In this document: positions 1-7,450 of the stretch, piece by piece
Numbering within the stretch: the first letter of the stretch is position 1
How the letters are laid out: each line of letters opens with the position of its first letter
Origin: CAZEER01 sp964511215
Lineage (GTDB): Bacteria; Fidelibacterota; Marinisomatia; Marinisomatales; UBA1611
Assembly (NCBI GenBank): GCA_964511215.1
Contig: CAZEER010000035.1
Span: 1-23,419, forward strand
Length of the DNA: 23,419 nt
Direction of reading: 5' to 3'
Made by a program: the position numbers and the translations under genes
The notes under the pieces: model-generated
Told to the model about the DNA's origin: nothing
Seen by the model: the letters and a program-made list of their open reading frames with translations, nothing else
Database searches by the model: none

Positions 1-208
1 TAATTAATGATAAAAATTTATTTAACTCTTTGTTATTAAAAGCAACCCACCATTCGCCAGCAGCAGCATTATCACTATGCATCGGAATAGACCATTCTTT
101 GGGAATATTGATCTGCAGTTCTTCCATGTTCAATTCTGGCTTTGAGATACAGCCAGATTGAAAAATAATAAACAAAGAAAAAAAACCACTAAAGAAACGT
201 GATACCAT
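1..208 (-). CDS. Outer-membrane efflux lipoprotein, TolC/NodT family (N-terminal fragment)
   Basis: The gene runs off the left edge of the window; only the first 69 codons are visible. It begins with a hydrophobic signal (VSRFFSGFFSLFIIFQSGC) ending in a lipobox-like QSGC, so the mature protein probably starts with a lipidated Cys20. The Gln at -3 is unusual for a lipobox. The mature part has an IPKEW segment and then EWWVAFNNKELNKFLSLI. This fits the start of NodT/OprM-type outer-membrane factors, where a W-W-x-x-F-x-(D/N) segment precedes L-(D/N)-x-L-I. Such proteins form the outer-membrane channel of tripartite RND or MFS drug pumps. The ATG lies four bases past the stop of the upstream marR gene on the same strand, so the two are almost certainly cotranscribed and MarR-controlled. 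Membrane-fusion and inner-membrane pump genes would be expected just outside the window. The family call rests on a short stretch and is moderately sure. Confidence 0.62.
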   Translation of the reverse strand, partial: MVSRFFSGFFSLFIIFQSGCISKPELNMEELQINIPKEWSIPMHSDNAAAGEWWVAFNNKELNKFLSLI

Positions 209-212
209 TTTA

Positions 213-659
213 TTAGTTTTCCAAATTTTGAATAATTTTAGAAAGTACTTCTTTAAATATTTCGATTTCTTTATCAGGTATTTTTCCTCTTGCTTCTTTC
301 CGTGTTTTTTCCATAATAGGAAGAACATCATAGAAAAGCTGCTTGCCAGAATTAGTTAAAACGACTCGTTTGATGCGATGATCAATTTGGTCCGAAATAC
401 GAACAACTAAACTTTTCTTTTCCAAGGAATCAATAATGCGAGTAATACTCGGCTTATCTTTCAAACATATCTCGCCAAGTTTTTTCTGAGAGGGTGATTC
501 AAAATGCCAAATTGGCCCAAGTACCATCCACTGATCCATAGAGATATCTATCCCTGAATCCAATACATTTTGGACAAATCTCCCTGTCATTGAATTGTGA
601 GCTGATCTAATCAGCATACCAAGATTCATGTGAAACTTTAATAATGCTTCTTTTGACAT
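213..659 (-). CDS. MarR-family transcriptional repressor
   Basis: This 148-residue protein has the size and layout of a MarR winged-helix dimeric repressor. The N-terminal helices (residues 1-45) would form the dimer interface. The central part SPSQKKLGEICLKDKPSITRIIDSLEKKSLV is the helix-turn-helix. It is followed by the wing DQIDHRIKRVVLTNSGKQL, which matches the family pattern D-x-R-x(5)-L-T-x-x-G. MarR proteins usually repress their own operon and release DNA on binding small phenolic or lipophilic compounds, or on thiol oxidation. Only one Cys (in EICLKD) is visible, so no redox-pair mechanism can be argued. The next gene, four bases downstream, is an efflux outer-membrane lipoprotein, so the likely job is ligand-responsive control of a drug or solvent pump. 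The promoter just upstream carries a perfect dyad between its -35 and -10 boxes, consistent with autorepression. The ATG follows a very short leader and has no obvious Shine-Dalgarno sequence. Confidence 0.93.
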   Translation of the reverse strand: MSKEALLKFHMNLGMLIRSAHNSMTGRFVQNVLDSGIDISMDQWMVLGPIWHFESPSQKKLGEICLKDKPSITRIIDSLEKKSLVVRISDQIDHRIKRVVLTNSGKQLFYDVLPIMEKTRKEARGKIPDKEIEIFKEVLSKIIQNLEN

Positions 660-674
660 AATAGAATATTAAAA

Positions 675-703
675 ATTATAAAGTTGCATTTGCAACTTTA
701 CAA
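675..703 (-). promoter_or_regulatory. marR promoter with embedded operator dyad
   Basis: Read on the minus strand, TTGTAA (703-698) is followed by a 17-base spacer and a consensus TATAAT (680-675). The spacer is almost filled by a perfect inverted repeat at 679-700, with 10-base arms TAAAGTTGCA and TGCAACTTTA around a 2-base centre. A dyad of this size between the -35 and -10 boxes is the usual place for a MarR-type operator. The expected transcript start is near 668, leaving a leader of only about nine bases before the marR ATG. A weaker dyad, ATTAG-TTG-CTAAT at 754-766, lies further upstream and may be a second half-strength site. Confidence 0.72.
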
Positions 704-807
704 TATATTTTTTGAAGTAATCATATATATATATATATTAAAAATTATTAAATATTAGTTGCTAATGAAACTATATAAATTAAATAATATTAATTGGAAT
801 TAAAAAA

Positions 808-2979
808 TTAAGAAGAAATATCTTCTGATCTAATTGGAAGTTTCCTTATACGTTTTCCAGAAGCTGCGAAAACCGCATTGGCTATTGCAGGCGCTATTGG
901 AGGCAATCCGGGTTCTCCAACTCCGCCAGGCTTTTCATTGTTTTTGATAATGTGAATATCAATTTCAGGGACTTCATCCATTCTTAAAACTTGGTAATCA
1001 TCAAAATTGCTTTCATTGACCCTACCATTTTTTACAGTCATTTCACTTTTTACTGTTGCTCCAAGTCCAAACACAATTGAGCCCTGCATCTGCGCTCTAA
1101 TAGTCATAGGATTAACGGTCTGACCACAATCGATAACACATGTTACCTTGTGAACTCTTAAATCATTAGAGTTTTCTATAGAGATTTCAGCTATCTGCGC
1201 AACATGAGTCCCAAAACTGTGATGGTAAGCGAAACCTTGGAAATGCCCTGAAGCAAGATTGGATCTCCAACCGGCTTCTAGAGCTACTTTACGAATAACA
1301 ATTGATGGTCGTGAATTATAATCTAAATGTTTTAATCTTAATTCTATAGGATCAACCATTAATTGATCTGCCACTTCATCTATGAAGCATTCATTTGCAA
1401 AAGCATTTTGTGAATTAAATACTGCTCTCCAGAACCCAAGTGGCACATCTGTTTCAAAGGGGATTGCTTTTATTAACTTATGATGAAAATTATATGGAAT
1501 CTCACTTGCTCCATCAGTAATCATCGTATTGCGCAATTTATTTTTGACAACACCTATATTTACTGCCCACTTAGCAATACCTGGTAAATCTGCACCATAT
1601 TCATTAAGTGCGTTTCCAGTAAGAGGATCAGGAGAAACAACTACATGCTTCCAAACATTGATATCACCGCCTTTAAGATCAGCTATTAATTGATGAACAC
1701 TTGAAGGTCGCGCAAAGCCATGCTTTATATCATCTTCCCTTGAATAAATAAGTTTTATTGGAGATTTAATTTTTTTTGATATATGTACCCCTTCTTCTAT
1801 AAAATCATTAAATGACTTTCTACCAAAACCACCACCTAGAAAAGTAACGTTAAGCTTGATTTTTTCCTCATCCAAGCCAGTAACATTAGCTGCTCTACTA
1901 ATTGCATTAGTAGGATTCTGAGTGCCTGCCCATATCTCACAGCTCTTATCCGATACATTTACTACACAATTACAAGGTTCCATTGCAGCATGAGTTTGAA
2001 AAGGTAAATAATACTCTGATTTAAAAATATTTTTGCTTTTTGATAGAAATTTTGAGGGATTACCTTCTTTTTTGACAGTGCTCGAATTCCCACTGACAAG
2101 ATTTGTTAATTGTTCTTTATAAATCTTACTATCAGCGTTTACAGGATGTTTTTTCTTTTGCCAATCAACTTGCAATTGTTTTCTAGCTTTAATCACGGAC
2201 CAAGTATTTTTACCTACTACAGCTACTCCAGATGGTATAATTAAAACATCTACAATCCCTGACTGCTTTTTAATTAAATCTGCATTGGAACTTTTATATG
2301 TTGCTCCAAAAAACTTTGGCCTTTCAACCATTGCATAGAGCAAACCTTCAATATCTATATCCATAGCAAATGTAGCTGATCCATCAACCTTCATTTTCGA
2401 ATCGGTACGCAACATATCTTTCCCAATAATTGAAAATTCAGAAGGGTCTTTAAGCTTTATCTTTCTTGGGATCTTTATTTTTGAGGCTTCTTCCACAAGT
2501 GAACCAAACGTAGCAATTTTCCCACTTTTTCTGTGAAATACAGTGCTGTTTTCAGCATCACATTCAATAGGACTGACCTTCCATTTTAGTGCAGCAGCTT
2601 CAATAAGTATATATTTTGCTATTGCCCCTGACATCCTCATCTTTTCCCAACCATAACCTTTGATTGACATACTTCCACCCGTACCCATAAAATTGTCTTT
2701 TGAAACTTGTTGTACTTCAATTTTATCCCAGTCTGCTTCCATTTCTTCTGCAATTAACATTGGCAAGGAAGTCCATACCCCCTGTCCCATTTCTGCTTTT
2801 GCAACAGAAAGGATTATAGAATCATCACTTAAAACATTTATAAAAGTATCTGGTGAAAAATTTGAGGTTGTTAATTTATTTGCAGCAAAGGATAAGTTAA
2901 AACCAATTGCAAAACCCGAACCAATTATGGATCCAACTTTAATAAACTCTCTACGTGAGATTATATTCTCTTTATCCAT
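808..2979 (-). CDS. Molybdopterin-binding large subunit of a xanthine dehydrogenase-family hydroxylase (IorB-like), Tat-exported
   Basis: The large catalytic subunit is about 723 residues from the ATG at 2979. An upstream ATG at 3036 would add 19 residues without family features, whereas 2979 puts a twin-arginine signal (SRREFIKVG plus a hydrophobic stretch) at the N-terminus. It also gives an 8-base overlap with the preceding gene, so I chose it. Family marks include LPFQTHAAMEPCNCVV, FLGGGFGRKSFNDFIEEG, the arginine-rich REDDIKHGFARPSS, and the C-terminal GGVGEPGLPPIAPAIANA, whose Glu (near residue 689) is the expected catalytic base at the molybdenum site. Two-subunit enzymes of this type hydroxylate N-heterocycles or oxidise aldehydes in the periplasm and pass electrons to cytochromes or quinones, not NAD; no FAD subunit gene is nearby. 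The sequence does not show the substrate. The [2Fe-2S] partner is the overlapping upstream gene. Enzyme class is sure; the isoquinoline name is only the nearest family label. Confidence 0.92.
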   Translation of the reverse strand: MDKENIISRREFIKVGSIIGSGFAIGFNLSFAANKLTTSNFSPDTFINVLSDDSIILSVAKAEMGQGVWTSLPMLIAEEMEADWDKIEVQQVSKDNFMGTGGSMSIKGYGWEKMRMSGAIAKYILIEAAALKWKVSPIECDAENSTVFHRKSGKIATFGSLVEEASKIKIPRKIKLKDPSEFSIIGKDMLRTDSKMKVDGSATFAMDIDIEGLLYAMVERPKFFGATYKSSNADLIKKQSGIVDVLIIPSGVAVVGKNTWSVIKARKQLQVDWQKKKHPVNADSKIYKEQLTNLVSGNSSTVKKEGNPSKFLSKSKNIFKSEYYLPFQTHAAMEPCNCVVNVSDKSCEIWAGTQNPTNAISRAANVTGLDEEKIKLNVTFLGGGFGRKSFNDFIEEGVHISKKIKSPIKLIYSREDDIKHGFARPSSVHQLIADLKGGDINVWKHVVVSPDPLTGNALNEYGADLPGIAKWAVNIGVVKNKLRNTMITDGASEIPYNFHHKLIKAIPFETDVPLGFWRAVFNSQNAFANECFIDEVADQLMVDPIELRLKHLDYNSRPSIVIRKVALEAGWRSNLASGHFQGFAYHHSFGTHVAQIAEISIENSNDLRVHKVTCVIDCGQTVNPMTIRAQMQGSIVFGLGATVKSEMTVKNGRVNESNFDDYQVLRMDEVPEIDIHIIKNNEKPGGVGEPGLPPIAPAIANAVFAASGKRIRKLPIRSEDISS

Positions 2980-3442
2980 TTTTGATTTCTTTTGCAGCGG
3001 AGTGAATTGCTTTACGGATTCTTTGATAAGTACCACACCTACAAATATTCATTTTCATAGCATTATCTATATCATCATTTGTGGGTTTATTATTTCTAGA
3101 TAAGAATCCAACCGCAGTCATTATTTGGCCTGATTGACAATAGCCGCACTGGGGCACATCATACTTCACCCAAGCTTTTTGAACAGGATGGGTACCATTA
3201 TCCGACAAACCTTCAACCGTGGTTATTTCATCTTCTAGATCTAAGAAGTCGATGGATGTCTGACAAGATCTTGTTTCTATTCCATTGATGTGGATTGTAC
3301 AAGCACCACACAGACCTTTTCCACATCCAAATTTAGTGCCTGTTAATTGTAGTTGATCTCTGATTATCCACAGTAATGGTGTATCACCATCTGCAGAAAC
3401 AGTTTTTTTCTTTCCATTTATATTTAAAACGTATTTTTTCAT
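2972..3442 (-). CDS. [2Fe-2S] small subunit of molybdenum hydroxylase (IorA-like)
   Basis: This 156-residue iron-sulfur subunit has the two-cluster layout of xanthine dehydrogenase small subunits. The plant-type ferredoxin half carries Cys40, Cys45, Cys48 and Cys60 (CGKGLCGAC ... SC). The all-helical half carries CGYCQSGQ (Cys99, Cys102) and ICRCGTYQRI (Cys134, Cys136). It moves electrons from the molybdenum site of the large subunit to an outside acceptor. There is no signal peptide. In this family the small subunit is thought to fold with its cofactor in the cytoplasm and ride through the Tat system with its Tat-tagged partner, which is the next gene, overlapping by 8 bases. The gene sits 24 bases downstream of peptidase E on the same strand. 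Length and motifs are normal. Confidence 0.95.
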   Translation of the reverse strand: MKKYVLNINGKKKTVSADGDTPLLWIIRDQLQLTGTKFGCGKGLCGACTIHINGIETRSCQTSIDFLDLEDEITTVEGLSDNGTHPVQKAWVKYDVPQCGYCQSGQIMTAVGFLSRNNKPTNDDIDNAMKMNICRCGTYQRIRKAIHSAAKEIKNG

Positions 3443-3466
3443 GATGAAGTTTAGAAATGAATTTAC

Positions 3467-4174
3467 TTACACATTTATTAAGTTTTTCATTTTCAACCGG
3501 TTTTCTTCCACTACTCCATCCTTTTCCGTAATCTTATAGACAAACGATTCTTGATAAAATTGCAACGCTCGGTAAATTATTCCATCTTTAAAATGTATGG
3601 CTGCACCACCATCAATGGCATAACCAGGCATAGCTTGACCATTTAATAACATTTTATGTACAGCAGGTCGTCTATCTTTCTCTTCTTGATAATGAGGGCA
3701 TGCCATACCATCGATAAAACCTAGACAGTCTAGAGTATTTAAATTACTCGCCCAAGAATCAGTTATGCCCTGCTCAAACCAACATATGGCACCCGCACTC
3801 ACCCCTGATAATATTGTACCTTCATTATATGCTTTAAATAAAAGTTGATCCAGTTTCCATTCGCGCCAAACAGCAAGCATACTTTTAGTATTTCCACCGC
3901 CTATATAAATTATATCTGCCTGATTAATTATACTATCTAGTCTTGGAGTTCGCTGGAAAAGAGTGATGTGTGATGGTGAACAATCTAGTTTAGAAAAACA
4001 AGAATAATAATTAACAATATATGATTTATCTTCTGCGCTCGCAGTAGGAATAAATACTATATTTGGCTTCTCCTTGCATGATTGGTCTAATAAATATTTC
4101 TCAATAAGATTATGCCTTGGGTTCCTTCCGAAACCACCTCCTCCTATTGAAATGATTTGCCTTATATTTTCCAT
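3467..4174 (-). CDS. pepE: Peptidase E-like serine peptidase (family S51)
   Basis: This 235-residue cytoplasmic protein has a glutamine amidotransferase-like fold. Family S51 peptidase E cleaves dipeptides with N-terminal aspartate; the related cyanophycinases release Asp-Arg dipeptides. Visible marks are ISIGGGGFG at the N-terminus, FIPTAS (about 42-47), the IIYIGGGNT loop (about 88-96) that shapes the active site, and the nucleophile elbow GVSAGAICW with Ser126. A conserved His-containing stretch (CPHYQEEKDRRP) follows, as in bacterial PepE-like proteins. The gene lies 3 bases after the FecR-like gene and 24 bases before the iron-sulfur subunit, so it is probably cotranscribed with both. 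I see no biochemical link to the molybdenum enzyme. The fold and family are clear. The exact substrate is not, so the symbol means peptidase E-like. Confidence 0.87.
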   Translation of the reverse strand: MENIRQIISIGGGGFGRNPRHNLIEKYLLDQSCKEKPNIVFIPTASAEDKSYIVNYYSCFSKLDCSPSHITLFQRTPRLDSIINQADIIYIGGGNTKSMLAVWREWKLDQLLFKAYNEGTILSGVSAGAICWFEQGITDSWASNLNTLDCLGFIDGMACPHYQEEKDRRPAVHKMLLNGQAMPGYAIDGGAAIHFKDGIIYRALQFYQESFVYKITEKDGVVEENRLKMKNLINV

Positions 4175-4177
4175 AGC

Positions 4178-4819
4178 CTATCTCAATTTCAATAAACTAT
4201 TTACAATCCCAACATTTGATCTAAATGTATCCATGCTTAAAAACCGCCCACTCAAAGTTGATACCACAGTTTCCCCCTCAGAAAGATACATAAAGTCCTT
4301 TGAGTGGGTATTCTCAAGTTTTATTTGCCCATTTAAAGACGTAAATATTGAATACCGTAATTTATCAAATAAAGCTTCATTCTGATATTCTGCTAAAAAA
4401 TCAGTTTGCTTGACCTTAGCTATAGTTGAAGGTGTATTTAAAATCAAATAATGGTCACAATGCTTGCCCATTTCTACTATAACCCTTCCTTCAAATAATG
4501 CTAATTCTGTCTTATGTGTTGCTTTTTCAATATCAAAAAGAAGTCTGGCTACTGAATTATCGTATATTTTAATAAACGTTCGTTCATAAATCATCATTAT
4601 TGATGCAAAACCAATAGCATTGGTAATTAATTTATCTCCATGATATAAATAATCACCTTTTCTAATTAGGCCTGTTCTAATGTTGCCTTTGCGCTGCACC
4701 TTACCATTTATCTCCAAGCATAAGGCAATAGGTATGGGGTCTGTCCTTGAAAACCCCATTCCCGCACTTAGACAAACTAGAAGGATCACACGTACTAAGA
4801 TTAGTAATCCTTTTATCAA
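4178..4819 (-). CDS. Exported FecR-like domain protein, function unknown
   Basis: This 213-residue protein starts with a clear signal sequence (hydrophobic residues about 4-22, cleavage near GFSRT), so it is exported. The rest resembles the periplasmic FecR domain: LEINGKVQRKG and a KGDYLYHGDKLIT segment recall the family's G-D-x-L-x-x-G-D-x-I-x-T turn. These are followed by FASIMMIYERTFIKIYDNS, LALFEGRVIVEM, and LNTPSTIAKVKQTDFLAEY where FecR proteins have T-P-x-A-x-x-x-V-x-G-T-x-F. The usual glycine of that last motif is replaced (KQT). FecR proteins normally relay siderophore signals to a FecI sigma factor. Here no FecI or TonB receptor is near, and the protein lacks the cytoplasmic anti-sigma helix, so it is more likely one of the stand-alone FecR-fold exported proteins. 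It is the first gene of the run leading to peptidase E and the molybdenum hydroxylase. Confidence 0.68.
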   Translation of the reverse strand: MIKGLLILVRVILLVCLSAGMGFSRTDPIPIALCLEINGKVQRKGNIRTGLIRKGDYLYHGDKLITNAIGFASIMMIYERTFIKIYDNSVARLLFDIEKATHKTELALFEGRVIVEMGKHCDHYLILNTPSTIAKVKQTDFLAEYQNEALFDKLRYSIFTSLNGQIKLENTHSKDFMYLSEGETVVSTLSGRFLSMDTFRSNVGIVNSLLKLR

Positions 4820-5087
4820 AAATATTTATTGAATTTTTGATTCAAGTAGAACTCCGCAATTGTAGGCCTTTACTAGACCCACCTAATCTTAATCAACTCA
4901 TTAGAATGAAAGCAAGAAATAACTAAAAAAGTTTAACATATAACATCATAATACTATTTAAATAACCTAAAGAAAATCGTCCATTCCTATTTTCAGAAGT
5001 TATATACATTGATAGTTTCATATAAATCTTGTAAATTAGCATGTAGGGTTAGAGAGGATTACAAATTTTTTTATTTTACTGACTCTT

Positions 5088-5117
5088 TTGACACACTTTT
5101 TATCACCCAATATTGGG
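5088..5117 (+). promoter_or_regulatory. Possible rng promoter/operator: TTGACA box plus 12-bp palindrome
   Basis: A perfect -35 consensus TTGACA occurs at 5088-5093. The region where a -10 box would fall is occupied by the perfect palindrome CCCAATATTGGG (5106-5117). The best -10 match is weak (AATATT or TATTGG), so this may be an activator-dependent or repressible promoter, or chance. If used, the rng leader would be about 115 bases. Confidence 0.33.
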
Positions 5118-5155
5118 CCAGAATTTACCATCCTCTTTTATAAACCCATTTAATA

Positions 5156-5186
5156 AGATACTTATGGAGTATCTCTTTGATATAAA
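5156..5186 (+). promoter_or_regulatory. Possible second rng promoter: inverted repeat next to an extended -10 box
   Basis: The inverted repeat AGATACT-TATGG-AGTATCT (5156-5174) is followed by TGATATAAA (5178-5186), which reads as an extended -10 element (TGn then TATAAA). Nothing close to a -35 consensus precedes it. The dyad would then be an operator covering the upstream part of the promoter. If transcription starts further upstream, it would instead be an RNA hairpin in the rng leader, where RNase E/G messages are known to be autoregulated in other bacteria. Confidence 0.35.
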
Positions 5187-5237
5187 AAGACTACTCCCTA
5201 GCGCTGGTACGTATCTACAATAACGTTTGGGTATAAC

Positions 5238-6767
5238 ATGCAAAAAGAAATTTTTATCAATGAAAGCATGGAGGAAACTCGTATTGCTATTCAGGAAGAT
5301 AGTCAACTAGTTGAAGTATACATTGAGAAACAAGATAGCCATCGGATGGTTGGCAATGTTTATAAAGGAAAGGTAGAGAATGTATTACCTGGTATGCAAG
5401 CTGCTTTCGTAGATGTAGGATATGAATTAAATGCCTTCCTGCCTTTTTCTGAAATTGGTTCGGAGGAATATATCATTGAGCACAGCAGACCTCTTAAAAA
5501 GAATAATAAGCATGATAATATCGAAGTTGACTTAAAAAAGGGCCAAGAAATCTTTGTACAAGTTATCAAAGAACCTTTCGCAGGTAAAGGCCCCCGGGTC
5601 ACAACAGAAGTTGCTTTACCTGGTCGACTGTTAGTCCTAGTCCCTAGTGCTAATTATATTGGAATTTCAAAAAAAATATGGGATAAATATGAAAGGAGAC
5701 GATTAAAAAAAATTGCTAAAAAGCTTCGGGAAAGAGACATAGGCATTATAATCAGGACAGTTGCTGAAGGTAAATCTGAAGAACATATTGAAAATGATTT
5801 TAATCAACTAAATGAAAATTGGAAAAAAATTGAGAACAAAGCCATCAATGAAAAAGCTCCTATCTTAGTTTATGAAGATTTGGAGACTGCATCAAGTGTA
5901 GTCAGAGATCTATTAACCCCCGATGTAGAAAAAATTATTATTGACTCAAAACGGCTTTACAAAAAGACAAAAAACTATTTGGCTGAAGTTTCTCCTAGTT
6001 TATTGGATAGATTAGAATTATACAAAATCAAGTCTCCTCTATTCGAGAGTTTTGGAATCGAATCTGAAATCGAAAAGTTAATGCGTCCCAAAGCTTGGTT
6101 AAAAAGTGGAGCATATTTAATTATTGAAAAAACAGAAGCCATGGTTGTGGTAGATGTAAATAGTGGCCGTTTTATAGGTAAAAAACTACATGAAGAAAAC
6201 TCTCTAAAAATTAATTTGGAAGCTGCACGAGAAGTAGCTCGTCAATTGCGCCTTAGAGATCTATCAGGTCTTATTGTTATTGATTTTATTGATATGAAGT
6301 ATGATGAAAATCGAAAAAAAGTTTTTCATGAACTTAGAAAAGAACTTAGAAAGGATAGAGCAAAAGTCGCTGTCGCACCTATAACTGAATTTGGACTTCT
6401 AGAAATGACCAGACAAAGGATTAGGGTTAGTTTATTAGATTCAATGAGTGACGAATGTCCATCTTGTCGAGGTTCTGGACGAATTATTTCACAAGAAACT
6501 TTAATTACTCGCATAGATCATTGGTTACGACGTTATAAAACACGAAATAGAAGTCTAAGATTAAAGCTACAACTCAATACAAAAAATGCAAATTACTTAC
6601 AAGGTGAAAAAAAACATGTTCTAAAGGGTTTGATGTGGCAAAACTTTGTACACCTTAAAATTGAAGAAAATCCTGATATGAGACATGATGATTTTCGCTT
6701 TTTTAGAAGAAATGATGGAATTGATGTTACTGATGAAATGAATCTTGATAAAGAAGGAATGACCTAG
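5238..6767 (+). CDS. rng: Ribonuclease G/E family endoribonuclease
   Basis: This 509-residue RNase E/G catalytic protein has no long C-terminal degradosome scaffold, so its size fits RNase G. It makes single-strand endonucleolytic cuts, with a preference for 5'-monophosphate ends, in rRNA maturation and mRNA decay. An S1 RNA-binding domain spans about residues 36-125 (GNVYKGKVENVLPGMQAAFVDVG). The catalytic metal ligands are Asp306 in VVVDVNSGR and Asp349 in GLIVIDFIDM. They lie three residues beyond the equivalents in E. coli RNase E (303 and 346). The zinc-link cysteines Cys407 and Cys410 are in DECPSCRGSGR, also offset by three. A lysine-rich insert (about 86-100) lies inside the S1 region. 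The ATG at 5238 gives the normal family N-terminus, although no strong Shine-Dalgarno sequence precedes it. It is followed after 29 bases by rplU-rpmA, an order found in several FCB-group and delta-proteobacterial genomes. Confidence 0.95.
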   Translation: MQKEIFINESMEETRIAIQEDSQLVEVYIEKQDSHRMVGNVYKGKVENVLPGMQAAFVDVGYELNAFLPFSEIGSEEYIIEHSRPLKKNNKHDNIEVDLKKGQEIFVQVIKEPFAGKGPRVTTEVALPGRLLVLVPSANYIGISKKIWDKYERRRLKKIAKKLRERDIGIIIRTVAEGKSEEHIENDFNQLNENWKKIENKAINEKAPILVYEDLETASSVVRDLLTPDVEKIIIDSKRLYKKTKNYLAEVSPSLLDRLELYKIKSPLFESFGIESEIEKLMRPKAWLKSGAYLIIEKTEAMVVVDVNSGRFIGKKLHEENSLKINLEAAREVARQLRLRDLSGLIVIDFIDMKYDENRKKVFHELRKELRKDRAKVAVAPITEFGLLEMTRQRIRVSLLDSMSDECPSCRGSGRIISQETLITRIDHWLRRYKTRNRSLRLKLQLNTKNANYLQGEKKHVLKGLMWQNFVHLKIEENPDMRHDDFRFFRRNDGIDVTDEMNLDKEGMT

Positions 6768-6796
6768 TAACTTTGCCGGCTTTTAGAGAAAAGATT

Positions 6797-7183
6797 ATGT
6801 ATGCAATTGTAACTATCTCGGGAAAACAATATAAGGCCTCAGAGGGGACTCGTGCTCGTCTACCAAAACAAAATGGTGAGAGTGGTGGAAAGTTAACATT
6901 TGAAAATGTTCTACTTATCAATGATGGTAAAAATACCCAAATAGGGGATCCTACTCTACCAGGTGTATGTGTTACAGCTACAATTTTACACCATGGTAGA
7001 AATAAAAAAATTTTGATTTATAAGAAAAAAAGGCGTAAGGGATATCAACGAAAGAATGGTCATCGTCAGTGGTATACAGAAGTAGAATTTCAATCAATAA
7101 AAGTATCTGGAAAAAGTACAGAAGGTGAAAAACTTAATAAACAACCTAAAGCTGTTAATAATTCAGATCAGGAAGAGGAATAA
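6797..7183 (+). CDS. rplU: 50S ribosomal protein L21 with acidic C-terminal tail
   Basis: This large-subunit ribosomal protein binds 23S rRNA. I set the start at the ATG at 6797 because it gives the standard L21 N-terminus MYAIVTISGKQYK, and a purine-rich AGAGAAAAG sits just before it. The reading frame is open from a TTG at 6773, but those eight residues match nothing. The KKRRKGYQRKNGHRQWYTEV segment is the basic rRNA-binding motif typical of the C-terminal part. L21 usually ends about ten residues later, near 103 residues. Here a tail of roughly 25 residues follows, rich in Lys, Asn and Glu and ending in SDQEEE, giving 128 residues. The gene lies between rng and rpmA, 3 bases from the latter, as in most bacteria. 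Confidence 0.95.
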   Translation: MYAIVTISGKQYKASEGTRARLPKQNGESGGKLTFENVLLINDGKNTQIGDPTLPGVCVTATILHHGRNKKILIYKKKRRKGYQRKNGHRQWYTEVEFQSIKVSGKSTEGEKLNKQPKAVNNSDQEEE

Positions 7184-7186
7184 AGT

Positions 7187-7444
7187 ATGGCACATAAAAA
7201 AGGGCAAGGTAGTTCTAGAAATGGCCGTGATTCAAAACCAAGTTACCTCGGTCTAAAAGTTGCAGATGGGCAATCTATATTATCTGGGACCATTATCCTC
7301 AAACAAAGAGGGACTAAGATACATCCAGGAATTAATGTTCGTCGTGCTAATGATGATTCCTTATTTGCCACAGCAGATGGCATTGTAAAATTTAATAGAA
7401 AAGGTCGTAAACGAAAATTTGTAACGGTTATATCTGGTAAATAA
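7187..7444 (+). CDS. rpmA: 50S ribosomal protein L27
   Basis: This 85-residue L27 has a flexible N-terminus (MAHKKGQGSSRNGRDS) that reaches the peptidyl-transferase centre in bacterial ribosomes. There is no cleavable N-terminal extension of the Firmicutes type; the gene starts directly at MAHKKG. The conserved core IILKQRGTKIHPGINVRRANDDSLFATADGIVKF is intact. It begins 3 bases after the rplU stop codon, so the two genes are translated together. A weak hairpin lies downstream before mdh. Confidence 0.97.
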   Translation: MAHKKGQGSSRNGRDSKPSYLGLKVADGQSILSGTIILKQRGTKIHPGINVRRANDDSLFATADGIVKFNRKGRKRKFVTVISGK

Positions 7445-7450
7445 TATTTA

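Larger units (their letters stand above)
4820..5237. other. Divergent intergenic region between the FecR-like gene and rng
   Basis: I see no gene or structured RNA that I can name in this 418-base, AT-rich stretch. It must hold the promoters of two divergent operons. Near the FecR-like start there is a short dyad, TTGAAT/ATTCAA around a 5-base centre (4829-4845), which could overlap that gene's ribosome landing site. The rng side carries a TTGACA box, a 12-base perfect palindrome, and an extended -10 box preceded by a 7-bp inverted repeat, listed separately. The middle part (about 4850-5080) shows nothing I can interpret. Confidence 0.5.

Noticed and set aside
723..739. AT dinucleotide run upstream of marR as a phase-variable element
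   Set aside because: It is short, lies outside the identified promoter, and the region is AT-rich throughout.
2660..3103. Plus-strand open frame of 147 codons across the junction of the molybdenum hydroxylase subunits
   Set aside because: It is antisense to two clear genes with matching family motifs, and its translation looks like no protein family.
4850..5080. Possible tRNA, riboswitch or small RNA in the FecR-rng intergenic region
   Set aside because: No cloverleaf, CCA end, conserved riboswitch core or strong GC-rich helix is visible.
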